DNA of 64,000 nucleotides, from contig NZ_CP119559.1 of assembly GCF_029278565.1 (NCBI RefSeq), forward strand, positions 2,108,001-2,172,000. Reading direction: 5' to 3'. Made by a program: the position numbers and the translations under genes. Below are positions 1 to 8,432 of the stretch, in pieces (positions within the stretch are counted from its first letter, which is position 1; every line of letters begins with the position of its first letter). The notes under the pieces were generated by a model. It saw nothing but the letters and a program-made list of their open reading frames with translations, did no database searches and was not told the DNA's origin. This stretch comes from Haloarcula halophila. GTDB taxonomy: Archaea > Halobacteriota > Halobacteria > Halobacteriales > Haloarculaceae.

Positions 1-759
1 GATATCTCCGACGCCACTGGACAGGTCGAGGACCTCATGGATCGCATCGACGAACGGGTCGCCCGTGACGAGCGGGTGCTGGTGACGACGCTGACGAAGC
101 GAATGGCCGAGGACCTCACCGAGTATCTGGAGGAAGCGGGTGTCGACGTGGCCTACATGCACGACGAGACGGACACGCTCGAACGCCACGAACTCATCCG
201 CTCGCTGCGACTCGGCGAGATCGACGTGCTCGTGGGTATCAACCTCCTCCGGGAGGGACTGGACATCCCCGAAGTGAGTCTCGTCGCGATCCTCGACGCC
301 GACCAGGAGGGCTTCTTGCGTTCGGAGACGACGCTGGTCCAGACGATGGGGCGGGCCGCCCGCAACGTCAACGGCGAGGTGGTGTTGTACGCCGACGACA
401 CTAGCGCGGCGATGGAATCGGCCATCGAGGAGACCCAGCGCCGTCGCGAGATCCAACAGCAGTACAACGAGGACCACGGCTTCGAACCGACGACCATCGA
501 GAAGGAGATCGGCGAGACGAACCTTCCGGGCAGCGAGACCGACACCAGCGACGTTGCGGGGGACGGCCCCGACGACGCCGACGCGGCCGCCCGGCAGGTC
601 GACCGCCTCGAGGCGCGCATGGAGGAAGCCGCCAACAACCTGGAGTTCGAACTGGCCGCCGACATCCGGGACCGGATTCGCGAACTCCGCGAGGAGTTCG
701 ACCTGGCGGGTGGTGGAGAAGACGACGGCGGCGTCCCGGCACCCGGACCCGAGTTCTGA
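1..759 (+). CDS. uvrB: Excinuclease ABC subunit B, C-terminal part (5' end outside window)
   Basis: This is the C-terminal third of the UvrB DNA-damage-loading helicase of nucleotide excision repair. The reading frame is open from base 1, so the gene begins upstream; the first Met in frame (37) is internal. The visible part starts in the second helicase lobe (ATGQVEDL). It continues with [10 protein letters not shown] and the MGRAARN motif that belongs to helicase motif VI. It ends in a UVR coiled-coil motif ([27 protein letters not shown]-type, roughly the last 60 residues), which contacts UvrC. uvrC lies about 37 kb downstream in this window on the other strand. Family assignment is firm; only the N-terminal part is missing. 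Confidence 0.96.
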   Translation, partial: DISDATGQVEDLMDRIDERVARDERVLVTTLTKRMAEDLTEYLEEAGVDVAYMHDETDTLERHELIRSLRLGEIDVLVGINLLREGLDIPEVSLVAILDADQEGFLRSETTLVQTMGRAARNVNGEVVLYADDTSAAMESAIEETQRRREIQQQYNEDHGFEPTTIEKEIGETNLPGSETDTSDVAGDGPDDADAAARQVDRLEARMEEAANNLEFELAADIRDRIRELREEFDLAGGGEDDGGVPAPGPEF

Positions 760-850
760 GCGGCCGTGTGTGGTGTCCGAACCCGGGCAACTGTTTTCAG
801 CGTCCGTCACAACTACTGTTCACGCCGCGGGTGCGGACCCGTGACATTTC

Positions 851-2380
851 ATGTATCCAGACGTGACACGCCGACTCTCGCCGACCGGGCTCGTCGTCGC
901 AGTGCTCGGATTCTTGCTGACCAGGTTCACCGTCACGTTAGCCGCCGCGGACGCCCCGATGCAGTTCGTGCTGGCCGGTATCGCACCGCTGCTCCTGGGA
1001 CTCGGGCTGTCGGCGTTTGGTATCGCCCTGACAGTCGGTGAGTTCGAACCCCGGTTCGTCCGTACGGTCACGCTGTGGTGTCTCGCGGGGACGGCCTCGA
1101 TGTTCGTCCTCGTCGCTTTGACCCTCGTGGGCAACGACGGGATGGCTGAGATGGCATCCGTCCAGTCACGGACGTACCTCTCGAACTTCCTCATCGGCGG
1201 GGGCGTCGGCGGCGCGCTCACCGGCGTCTACGCCGGGCGAGCCAACAGACAGCAGCGGGACCTCCAGCAACAGGCCGCCCGCCTCGACATGGTCAACCGT
1301 ATCCTCCGTGATCGGGTGCTGAACGCGCTGACGGTCATCAGGGGCCGCTCGGAGGTCGCGAAGAACCGCGAGGACGTGCCCCCCGAGCAGACCTTCGGCG
1401 TCATCAGCGAGCGCTCGGACGCCGTCCGGACCACCGTCGAGAACGTGAAACATATCACCTGGCACGGCCGGGCCGAGTCGCCGCTGGAACCGGTCGCAGT
1501 GGCACCCGCCGTCGAACGCGCCCTCGAACGTGTGCGCTCGGACTACCCCGACGCCGCCTACGACCGGTCGCTCGACGTCGCGTCGGACGTGACGGTGGCC
1601 GCGAACACGCTCTTGACGGACCTCGTCGCCCACCTGATCGAGAACGGCGTCGTCTACAGCGACGCAGCGACCCCGCGCGTCTCGGTATCGCTGTCGGCCA
1701 CAGCGGAGACGGTCACCCTCACGGTCGCCGACAACGGCCCGGGACTCCCCGAGCGTCAGCGGGACCTCCTCGACCGTGGCGTGATCGGGCAGTACGACGA
1801 CCGTTCGACCGGCTTCGGTCTCGACCTCGTCCGGCTACTCGCCGATAGCTACGGCGGGACGACCGATGCGACCGTCTCCGAGGACGAGACGACGATCGAA
1901 CTCCGACTCCCGCGGGTGAGCGAGGCCGACGACCACCCCGATCTCGTCGAGGAGACCGTCTACGGGATCCCGCCCCGACGGCTCGCCATCGCCGTCGGCG
2001 CATCGCTGTTGGCAGGTGTCGTGATGGGAGTCCCCCTCCAGTTGCTGGCGGGATCGGTCCCGGTGATCGGTGCGCTGTACGGCGTCACCGACATCTGGGT
2101 CGGCTGGATCACCCACGAGTTCCACAGCATCGTCTTCGGACTCGTCTACGGCGCACTGGTCACCGCCCTCCCCGTCGAAGACGACCCGCTCCGGTACGTC
2201 GGTGTCGCCGTCGCCTGGGCACTGGTCCTGTGGTTGTTCGCCGCTGGCCTGGTGATGCCGCTGTGGCTCGGATTGCTAGGGTTCACGGCGTCACTGCCGT
2301 CCCTTTCGATGATGTCCCTGTTCGGGCATCTCGTCTGGGGGGTCTCGCTGGGAGGCGCATACTGGCTCGGGACTCGCTGA
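851..2380 (+). CDS. Membrane histidine-kinase-like protein lacking the phospho-acceptor His
   Basis: A 509-residue protein with about four N-terminal membrane segments (residues 12-125), a dimerisation-type helix, an HATPase_c domain (about 245-360) and about four more membrane segments after it (about 375-505). The ATPase lobe has recognisable G1 (DNGPGLPE) and G2 (STGFGLDLVRLLADSYGG) boxes. Haloarchaeal kinases usually read LRHDIRN in the dimerisation helix; here residues 151-158 read ILRDRVLN, so Asp154 stands where the phosphorylated His should be. Autophosphorylation in the usual way therefore looks impossible, although ATP binding may persist. No response regulator is adjacent. The C-terminal membrane block after the catalytic domain is unusual. 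It could be a pseudokinase sensor or a partner of a true kinase; function is inferred only. Confidence 0.75.
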   Translation: MYPDVTRRLSPTGLVVAVLGFLLTRFTVTLAAADAPMQFVLAGIAPLLLGLGLSAFGIALTVGEFEPRFVRTVTLWCLAGTASMFVLVALTLVGNDGMAEMASVQSRTYLSNFLIGGGVGGALTGVYAGRANRQQRDLQQQAARLDMVNRILRDRVLNALTVIRGRSEVAKNREDVPPEQTFGVISERSDAVRTTVENVKHITWHGRAESPLEPVAVAPAVERALERVRSDYPDAAYDRSLDVASDVTVAANTLLTDLVAHLIENGVVYSDAATPRVSVSLSATAETVTLTVADNGPGLPERQRDLLDRGVIGQYDDRSTGFGLDLVRLLADSYGGTTDATVSEDETTIELRLPRVSEADDHPDLVEETVYGIPPRRLAIAVGASLLAGVVMGVPLQLLAGSVPVIGALYGVTDIWVGWITHEFHSIVFGLVYGALVTALPVEDDPLRYVGVAVAWALVLWLFAAGLVMPLWLGLLGFTASLPSLSMMSLFGHLVWGVSLGGAYWLGTR

Positions 2381-2464
2381 CCCGACGGTTCGGCGCGCTG
2401 GGAGCACTTCCGGGCGGTGAGTCGGGTCTGTGTCGCTGTGGGATTCGGTATCATTCCCAATTCT

Positions 2465-2476
2465 ATATCGCGATAT
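2465..2476. promoter_or_regulatory. 12-nt perfect palindrome in promoter gap
   Basis: ATATCGCGATAT lies in the 173-nt gap before the alpha/beta hydrolase gene, in an AT-richer patch with a possible TATA element (TTTATCC) just after it at about 2481-2487. It may be an operator, but a palindrome this short can occur by chance. Confidence 0.25.
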
Positions 2477-2553
2477 GAGATTTATCCAGTCTCACGGCCG
2501 AACCGCTCACGCTCGCCCAAACGCTTCTGTAGCTGGCCTCCGAGCGCCCGAAT

Positions 2554-3402
2554 ATGACCGCAGACGCGGTTGTCAGCGTCGATTCGAACCGGATCCACTA
2601 TCTCGAAGCCGGCGCCGAGACCGACCCGACGGTCGTCCTGCTCCACGGCGGGATCATCGACGCCGCGGGGGTCACCTGGTCACCGGTCATCGAGCGTCTC
2701 GCGACCGACTACCACGTCCTCGCCCCTGATCTGTTGGGGTACGGCGCGAGCGACGTGGCGCCCGGGTCGTGCTCGATCGAACGACACGCGACAGTCGTCG
2801 GTGACTTTCTCGCCGAACTCGGCCTGGATGGCGTCACGCTGGTCGGGCACTCGATGGGCGGGGGTATCGCGATCCAACTCGCGCTGGACCGGCCGGCCCT
2901 CGTCGGGACACTCGTCCCGATCGACGCCTACGGCCTCGGGAGCACGCTCCCGAACGGCGGGCTCTCCTATCTCCTCGCCCGGGTCCAGACGTTCAACCGG
3001 CTCTCGATCGCGCTGTTCCGGCGGAGTCGGCGGTTCACCAGGGCCAGCCTGGGCGGAATCGTCCACGATCTCGACTCACTCCCGGCGGACGCGGTCGATG
3101 CGGTCTACGAGGAGGTCCAGCGGCCGACCGCCGGGGTCGCGTTCCGGCGCTTCCGCGAGGCCGAAGTCTCCCGTGAGGGCTACCGGACGGTCTTCGTCGA
3201 TCGGTTCGGGGAGGTCTCGGTTCCGACGCGGTTCGCCCACGGTGCCCACGACGAGTTGTTCCCCGTGGAGTGGGCACAGCGGGCGGCCGACCGGGTTCCG
3301 GACGGCTCGCTCCGGGTGTTCGACGACTGTGCCCACTGGGCACCCCGGGAGAACCCCGACGCGGTCGCCGACCACATCAGATCGGCGGTAGCAGGCGTGT
3401 AG
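2554..3402 (+). CDS. Alpha/beta-fold hydrolase
   Basis: A 282-residue soluble protein of the alpha/beta hydrolase superfamily. It has the oxyanion HGG motif (VVLLHGGIID, about residues 27-36), the nucleophile elbow GHSMGG (Ser about 99), a late acid strand (FAHGAHDELFP, Asp) and the catalytic His region (DDCAHWAPRENP). The order and spacing match C-C hydrolases, haloperoxidase-like esterases and epoxide hydrolases, so substrate cannot be named. A same-strand overlapping 273-aa open frame (2570-3391) is a Ser/Arg-rich shadow. The gene appears to be transcribed alone; the next gene (dabA) converges on it. Confidence 0.88.
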   Translation: MTADAVVSVDSNRIHYLEAGAETDPTVVLLHGGIIDAAGVTWSPVIERLATDYHVLAPDLLGYGASDVAPGSCSIERHATVVGDFLAELGLDGVTLVGHSMGGGIAIQLALDRPALVGTLVPIDAYGLGSTLPNGGLSYLLARVQTFNRLSIALFRRSRRFTRASLGGIVHDLDSLPADAVDAVYEEVQRPTAGVAFRRFREAEVSREGYRTVFVDRFGEVSVPTRFAHGAHDELFPVEWAQRAADRVPDGSLRVFDDCAHWAPRENPDAVADHIRSAVAGV

Positions 3403-3516
3403 GCGGCCGAAACGGCTAATTCGGTGGCATCGGAGAGTTCCCGTTGAACGCCAGTGATAAACCGATAACTGCTATATCGAACCACGGTGAGCGTGGTGTG
3501 GCCGGCTCCGAGCCGA

Positions 3517-5916
3517 TCAGTCGTCGGCGACCGCTGGCGTCTCCGGCGTCGCGGTCACCGGCGGCTGCTCGTCGACTGGCGCCCACTCCAGGTCGCCGTC
3601 GTAGTGGAACGCGCGGTGGTCCTGCTCGGGGTCGACGACGGTCAGCGAGAGCCAGCCGTTGTCGAGCAACTGCGCGAGTTGGTCGGCCTCGGTCAGGATG
3701 TCGGTCACCCGGTCGACTGGCGCGTGGATCACCGTCGAGAGCCGCAGCGGCTGGTGGTACGGCTCGTCGTCGGCCGCGTGGACCGACTGCAACGGGAGGC
3801 CGGTCAGCAGGTCGCCGCCGTTGCCCTGGTAGACGCCGACGTTCCCGACCGGGTTCTGCGTGACCTTCGAGCCGCTCCCGTAGACGGCGGGGTCGACCGT
3901 CGAGAAGTAGTACTGGGTGTTGATCCACTGGGTGACGACCATCGGCCCGGTCATGATCGCTTCGAGGGCGTCGCCCTCGGCGTCGGTCGCCCAGTCGTAG
4001 GAGTGGAGGAACGAGCGGCCGTCCAGGTCCAGGCCCTCGGTGAGCTCCCGCGGGCCGATCACGAAGCCGGCGTTGCCGGCCAGTCCCCACTCGGGGCGGG
4101 TCTCGGCCCAGTCGGCCGCGCGGCGCTCGGTCTCGCGGACGCTGTCGCCGTCGGCGCCGGTCCGTTCGGCGGTCGCACGCGACTGTGCGGTGTCGAGGTC
4201 CGCTTCGAGTTGGTCGAGGTCGGCCGCGTGACTCTCGGGGACGTGCTCGTCGTACAGGGTCACGTCGTCGGTCGTCGTGTTGTGCTCGGCGGCGACGAAG
4301 ACGGTGTCCTCGGGGACGTCGAACCCGCGCTCGCGGAGGTCGGCTTTGACCGCCGCGTCGTTACAGATCGCCGCGAGCACGCGGGCGCTCGGACCGCCGG
4401 GGTTACCGGCACAGGCGCCACAGTCGAGGCTCGCGTCGTAGGGGTTGTTCGCCGTCTCGCTGGCGTGGCCGGCGAAGACGACCACCCGGGCGAACTGCTC
4501 CCAGCCCATCAGGTCGAAGGCCGTCTCGGCGTACTCGACCTGCTCCTCGTGGGTGAGCCCCTCCCGGAGTTCGCCGACGGCGTCCGGGTTGTAGTCGACC
4601 GTCGGCTCACAGAACTCCCGCTCGGCGGGTGCGTCGTCAGCGGCCGTGAGCGCGTCCGAGACGCGACCGGGCAGGAGGGTCCGCGCCGCCAGCGCGGCCC
4701 CGTAGCCCGCGCCGACGCTCTCGACGAAACTGAACGCGGTCGCCGCGTTCGATTTCAGCGCCTTGAGCACCTTCTTCCCGGTACCGACGGAGTGGTGGTG
4801 GCGATCGTGTGCACGCCGTTTGGCGTCCTCGTCGGTGCTCGGACGGTCGGCGATCCGGTGCTGGGCGTCGACGATGGGCGGACACGCGTCGACGGCCACG
4901 TCGTCGTCGTACCCCTCGTAGCGCATCGGGACGCCGAAGAAGCCGGCGTAGCCGTGGGTCTCGTACTCCCCCGTCGCCTCGATGTGGCGGCGGATGACCT
5001 CCGAACGGGTGTCGATACAGAAGACGAACTGGGCGTCGGGCCGGCCGTCGTCGGTCTCGCGCATGGCACTCTCCGCGGCGACAGCGTCGACCAGTTCCGC
5101 CCGGTACGTCGCTTCCCAGGCGCTCAACCACGCCTCCGCGATCGCGACGGCGTCGTCGCCGTCGTCGCCGTCGTCGCTCTCGGCCGGTGGCGTCAGCGGT
5201 GCCCCGAACGCGTCGGTAACCGCCAGGCGGGCGGCGAGATACCCCGCGAGCGTGATCGGGTACGTCGACTGCCACTCGCCGCCGTCGGCGGCCCGCTGTT
5301 TGATGTAGCCGGTCCAGCCCGGCAGCGCGGTCAGGTGGGACTCGAACAGCTCCTCCCACTCGCCGGGCGGGACCTCGCCGAGCAGGCGGTGGAGCGCGTC
5401 GATGGGGTCTTCGGGGAGTTCCGCCACGGCACTGGGGTCGGGGAGCTGGTCGTCGTACTGTGCGGCCGCGCGGAAGGCGGCGTAGAACCCCTCCTCGCGG
5501 TTGGGCATCGACCACGTCGCCTGCCCCTCGTCGACGAACGCCGCGAGCCACTTCGTCACCACGGCGTCGACGCGGTCAGTCGGGGTCTCAGCGTCGGTCG
5601 CCGGGGTCTCGGACTCGGCGGCGCTCATGCGCTCCAGGGTGGCTTCGGGATCGGCTTGACAGCCGTGTTCGGCCAGGGTGTCGGTCAGGACCGCCGTGTC
5701 GATCTGCCCGTTCTCCCAGGCCGCCTCGAACATCTCGGGGCTGGGATAGCCGTCGCCGCCGAAGCGGTCTGCTCCTTTCCGGACGGCGTCCGGGAACGGG
5801 TCGTCCTCGAAGCCCGCGAGCGGGTTCGCGGTCACGAAGGAGTGCAGCGGCCACACGCGGCCGATCGGCTTTGCTGCGCGCTCGATACTCTCGCGGATCG
5901 CTGGGTCAGTACTCAT
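3517..5916 (-). CDS. dabA: DabA, zinc subunit of the DAB inorganic-carbon transporter (DUF2309/UPF0753)
   Basis: A 799-residue protein of the DUF2309 family. The bacterial member DabA, with DabB, accumulates dissolved inorganic carbon and contains a beta-carbonic-anhydrase-like zinc site. The zinc ligand pattern is visible: Cys300 and Asp302 in FVFCIDTRSE, His484 in FAGHASETANN and Cys499 in DCGACAGN. The His-to-Cys spacing of 15 equals that of the characterised Halothiobacillus protein. It is expected to sit on the cytoplasmic face bound to DabB. Its start overlaps the end of dabB by 11 nt, so the two are cotranscribed. A large antisense open frame (3487-6120) is a composition shadow. Confidence 0.93.
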   Translation of the reverse strand: MSTDPAIRESIERAAKPIGRVWPLHSFVTANPLAGFEDDPFPDAVRKGADRFGGDGYPSPEMFEAAWENGQIDTAVLTDTLAEHGCQADPEATLERMSAAESETPATDAETPTDRVDAVVTKWLAAFVDEGQATWSMPNREEGFYAAFRAAAQYDDQLPDPSAVAELPEDPIDALHRLLGEVPPGEWEELFESHLTALPGWTGYIKQRAADGGEWQSTYPITLAGYLAARLAVTDAFGAPLTPPAESDDGDDGDDAVAIAEAWLSAWEATYRAELVDAVAAESAMRETDDGRPDAQFVFCIDTRSEVIRRHIEATGEYETHGYAGFFGVPMRYEGYDDDVAVDACPPIVDAQHRIADRPSTDEDAKRRAHDRHHHSVGTGKKVLKALKSNAATAFSFVESVGAGYGAALAARTLLPGRVSDALTAADDAPAEREFCEPTVDYNPDAVGELREGLTHEEQVEYAETAFDLMGWEQFARVVVFAGHASETANNPYDASLDCGACAGNPGGPSARVLAAICNDAAVKADLRERGFDVPEDTVFVAAEHNTTTDDVTLYDEHVPESHAADLDQLEADLDTAQSRATAERTGADGDSVRETERRAADWAETRPEWGLAGNAGFVIGPRELTEGLDLDGRSFLHSYDWATDAEGDALEAIMTGPMVVTQWINTQYYFSTVDPAVYGSGSKVTQNPVGNVGVYQGNGGDLLTGLPLQSVHAADDEPYHQPLRLSTVIHAPVDRVTDILTEADQLAQLLDNGWLSLTVVDPEQDHRAFHYDGDLEWAPVDEQPPVTATPETPAVADD

Positions 5917-7393
5917 TGTAGTCCTCCGTTGCAGTCAGCAGGGTTCCGGACGGGGGCTGTGCGGCGTTCAGCAGCGCCACGTAGAGGCGCTCGCTGCGCT
6001 CGTAGACGCCCGTCTCGACGGCGAGGTACGCGGCGGCGAAGGCAGCAGCGACGACACCGTGGACGGGCGTCAACTCGGTTGGGGGCGACCCCAGCGGGAG
6101 TGGTGCTAGAAGCGCCGTGACGGCAGTGTACACCGCGGCGTAGCCCGCGATAGCGGCCAGGAAGATCAGCGGGGCGACCACGTAGCGGACGGTCGCCGGG
6201 AGCCCGCGCTGTCCGACGGCCGTCCGCGTCGCGTGCAGGGTCGTCAGCGCGACCAGGCCGGCCAGCAACAGCCCGCTATCGAGGCTCGTTCCCTTCCCGG
6301 TCAGCAGCGCGAACACCGCGCCGCCGGCCAGGGCGGTCACGACGGTCACCGCGACGCCGAGGACGCCGGAGTCGGTCGGGTGGCTCGCTGTCGTCGGCGC
6401 GGTCTGTTCGACCTGGTCGCCCGCCGAGAGGAACTGGTAGGCCTTGTAGAAGCCGTGCAGGAGCAGGTGGGTGATCGCGGCCCCGAAGAAGCCGAGGCCG
6501 GCCTGGAGGATCATGAAACCCATCTGCCCGACCGTCGAGCAGCCGAGTTGCCGCTTGACGTCGGTCTGGACGGTCTTCAGGAGCTTTCCGAGCAGTGCGC
6601 TGGCCGCCCCCACGACCACGATAGCGAGCATGACCGTGGAGTCGAGGGCGACGACGGGGGCGAACCGGACCAGCAGGACGCCGCCGGCGTTGACGAACCC
6701 GGCGTGCATCAGCGCCGACGCGGGCGTCGGCGCGGTCATCGACGAGAGGAGCCAGGAGTGGAACGGCACCAGCGCCGACTGGATCATCGCCGCACCCACG
6801 AGCCCCAGCACCGCGACGAGCCAGGGGCCGGTCGGGATCGTGTCGACGGCCGCGACGATACCCGAGACGGTAGTCGCGCCCGTCGTCCAGGCCAATACTG
6901 CCAGTGCGATCGCTAGGAGGCCGCTACTGGCCAGGAAGTACCGGCGGGCCAGCGTCGCGGCGGCCTCTGCCTGGGGCCACCCGTTCGCGTAGCCGATGAG
7001 CGCCGCCATCGTCAGTCCCATCGCCAGCCAGGCTGCCCCGAACAGGGCGACGTGGTCGGCGGCTACCAGGACCAGCACTGCGATCGTGAACCCGAACACG
7101 CGCGTGAAAAACCGGTCGAGGTCCCGACTACCGGCCATGTAGCGGCGGGAGTAGCTGTGGACGATACCGCTGAAGAAGGTCACGACGACCCACAGCAGCA
7201 CCGTCAGTCCGTCGACGGCGACGACGCCGCCGAACTCCCAGGAGGCGCCGGTAAAGAGCCGGGCGGCCAACACGCACAGACTCGCTACCCACAGGACCCA
7301 CACCGCTCGTGTGAGTGCCCGGGATATGGTCTGGGTCGATTCCGTCGGTTCCGGGAGCGGTGCGATCGTCGTCGAGCGGTCGTGTTCTGTCAT
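5906..7393 (-). CDS. dabB: DabB, NuoL/antiporter-like membrane subunit of the DAB transporter
   Basis: A 495-residue polytopic membrane protein with roughly 13-14 hydrophobic helices, homologous to NuoL/MrpA-type proton-translocating subunits. The conserved core is visible around PFHSWLLSSMTAPTPASALMH-type sequence and the following LGKLLKTVQTDVKRQL loop. In the DAB system this subunit is thought to couple ion flow to CO2 hydration by DabA. I chose the ATG at 7393 (MTEHDRSTT) because the longer frame from 7486 reads an unlike, basic leader through the AT-rich promoter. Immediately downstream dabA overlaps by 11 nt. An Lrp/AsnC regulator gene lies upstream in the same orientation, after a 374-nt gap. 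Confidence 0.92.
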   Translation of the reverse strand: MTEHDRSTTIAPLPEPTESTQTISRALTRAVWVLWVASLCVLAARLFTGASWEFGGVVAVDGLTVLLWVVVTFFSGIVHSYSRRYMAGSRDLDRFFTRVFGFTIAVLVLVAADHVALFGAAWLAMGLTMAALIGYANGWPQAEAAATLARRYFLASSGLLAIALAVLAWTTGATTVSGIVAAVDTIPTGPWLVAVLGLVGAAMIQSALVPFHSWLLSSMTAPTPASALMHAGFVNAGGVLLVRFAPVVALDSTVMLAIVVVGAASALLGKLLKTVQTDVKRQLGCSTVGQMGFMILQAGLGFFGAAITHLLLHGFYKAYQFLSAGDQVEQTAPTTASHPTDSGVLGVAVTVVTALAGGAVFALLTGKGTSLDSGLLLAGLVALTTLHATRTAVGQRGLPATVRYVVAPLIFLAAIAGYAAVYTAVTALLAPLPLGSPPTELTPVHGVVAAAFAAAYLAVETGVYERSERLYVALLNAAQPPSGTLLTATEDYNEY

Positions 7394-7767
7394 CGTTGGG
7401 GGTCGTCGACGGACCGTGTGGAGCAGTGTCGCACCACAGACGGGGATCCGGTCGACTTCACCCGCTAGTACGAACAAACTGTGCATTAAATATTTCTATT
7501 CGATCAATCTGTTCGCATAATCTGGTATTATAGAACATTATGTTCTCAAAGCTACGACTCGCCGCGGGACAGTGTCGGACTGCGTTCGATAGCGGTTCTA
7601 CGCGAAATTCCGCGTGTCCGGGACCGAGACTGCTGTCGCTCCGTCCCGTTCACGATCCGGTCGGATATCGCAGAGAAGCCAAGAGTCGGTCTCGCGTTTG
7701 GCCGAGAACGTGGAACCGGGGGCATCAGGGATGTCTCAGGCCCCGGGGCGGCACTGCCGACGGGCGC
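7394..7767. other. 374-nt promoter gap upstream of dabB
   Basis: There is no convincing gene here; open frames through it are shadows. The part nearest dabB is AT-rich and holds a candidate TATA element on the minus strand (AATATTTAATGC, 7485-7495), which would give a leader of about 65 nt. GAACA/TGTTC half-sites recur at 7471-7476, 7510-7515 and in the dyad at 7532-7546. The remainder (about 7550-7767) is GC-rich and featureless to me. Confidence 0.6.
7532..7546. promoter_or_regulatory. 15-nt dyad, candidate Lrp-type operator upstream of dabB
   Basis: AGAACAT-T-ATGTTCT is an inverted repeat with 7-bp perfect arms, located about 40 nt upstream of the candidate dabB TATA box. Length and symmetry fit Lrp/AsnC-family sites, and an Lrp/AsnC gene is the next gene upstream. 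Binding is inference. Confidence 0.5.
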
Positions 7768-8232
7768 TCACTCGGGGACGAACTCGCCGAACGGTTCGGT
7801 CTCGTGGCTCCGAACGAGCACTTCGTCGGCGACGGTCACGCCCATGTCCAGCAGTTCCTGTGCCACCGGGGTGATGTCGCTGTCGGACTCGCCGACGACG
7901 GTGACGAGCAGGTTCTGTTCGCCGGTGACCAGTTCCTGCACGGAGACGACGCCGTCGATATCCAGAATGTCCGGGATGAGGTCGCCTCGGTCGGGAATCG
8001 CGGCGGTACAGAACAGCAACATCCGCAGAGGGTAGCCCGACCGCTGGTAGTCGATGTCGGCGCTGTAGCCTTTGATCATCCCGTCGGATTCCAGCCGCTG
8101 AATCCGTTTCCGGACGGTACTGTCCGACGTCCCGGTCCGCTCGGCGATGTCCCCCGAAGACATGTTGCGTGCGTCTTCCTGGAGCGCGTGGAGGATCGCC
8201 CGGTCCACGTCGTCGATGGCTTCGTCTGTCAT
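7768..8232 (-). CDS. Lrp/AsnC-family transcriptional regulator
   Basis: A 154-residue DNA-binding regulator. The N-terminal winged helix (residues about 5-60) has the family opening DDVDRAILHALQEDAR and the recognition region GTSDSTVRKRIQRLESDGMIKGY. The C-terminal half is an AsnC/RAM ligand-binding domain (about 70-150) with VQELVTGEQNLLVTVVGES. It lies upstream of dabB in the same direction and divergent from the GT2 gene at 8433, so it is a candidate controller of either. Proximity to dabAB and the dyad at 7532-7546 suggest it may control inorganic-carbon uptake. The effector is unknown. Confidence 0.92.
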   Translation of the reverse strand: MTDEAIDDVDRAILHALQEDARNMSSGDIAERTGTSDSTVRKRIQRLESDGMIKGYSADIDYQRSGYPLRMLLFCTAAIPDRGDLIPDILDIDGVVSVQELVTGEQNLLVTVVGESDSDITPVAQELLDMGVTVADEVLVRSHETEPFGEFVPE

Positions 8233-8432
8233 ACGAACACGTCACGCGTCCGTGACAAAGGCACTTTGGCTCCGCCGGTGATCGGCCGATTCGGGGACAC
8301 GGTCGTCCGAACGGGCCGTCAGATCCGCCACTCGGACAGTCCGATCACCGTACTCGGTTTCGGGTACGAAAAATAGATACTTACTTGCCGATCGGAGTCG
8401 TCTTGGGGAGTATCAGAGACGTTGGAGGGTGG

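Noticed and set aside
3487-6120. 877-codon open frame on the plus strand opposite dabA
   Set aside because: It is antisense to a clear dabA gene with zinc-site residues, and its Val/Gly/Arg-rich sequence is the usual shadow of high-GC haloarchaeal genes.
7540-8376. 278-codon plus-strand frame opposite the Lrp gene
   Set aside because: It is antisense to a well-formed Lrp/AsnC protein and starts within its promoter gap.
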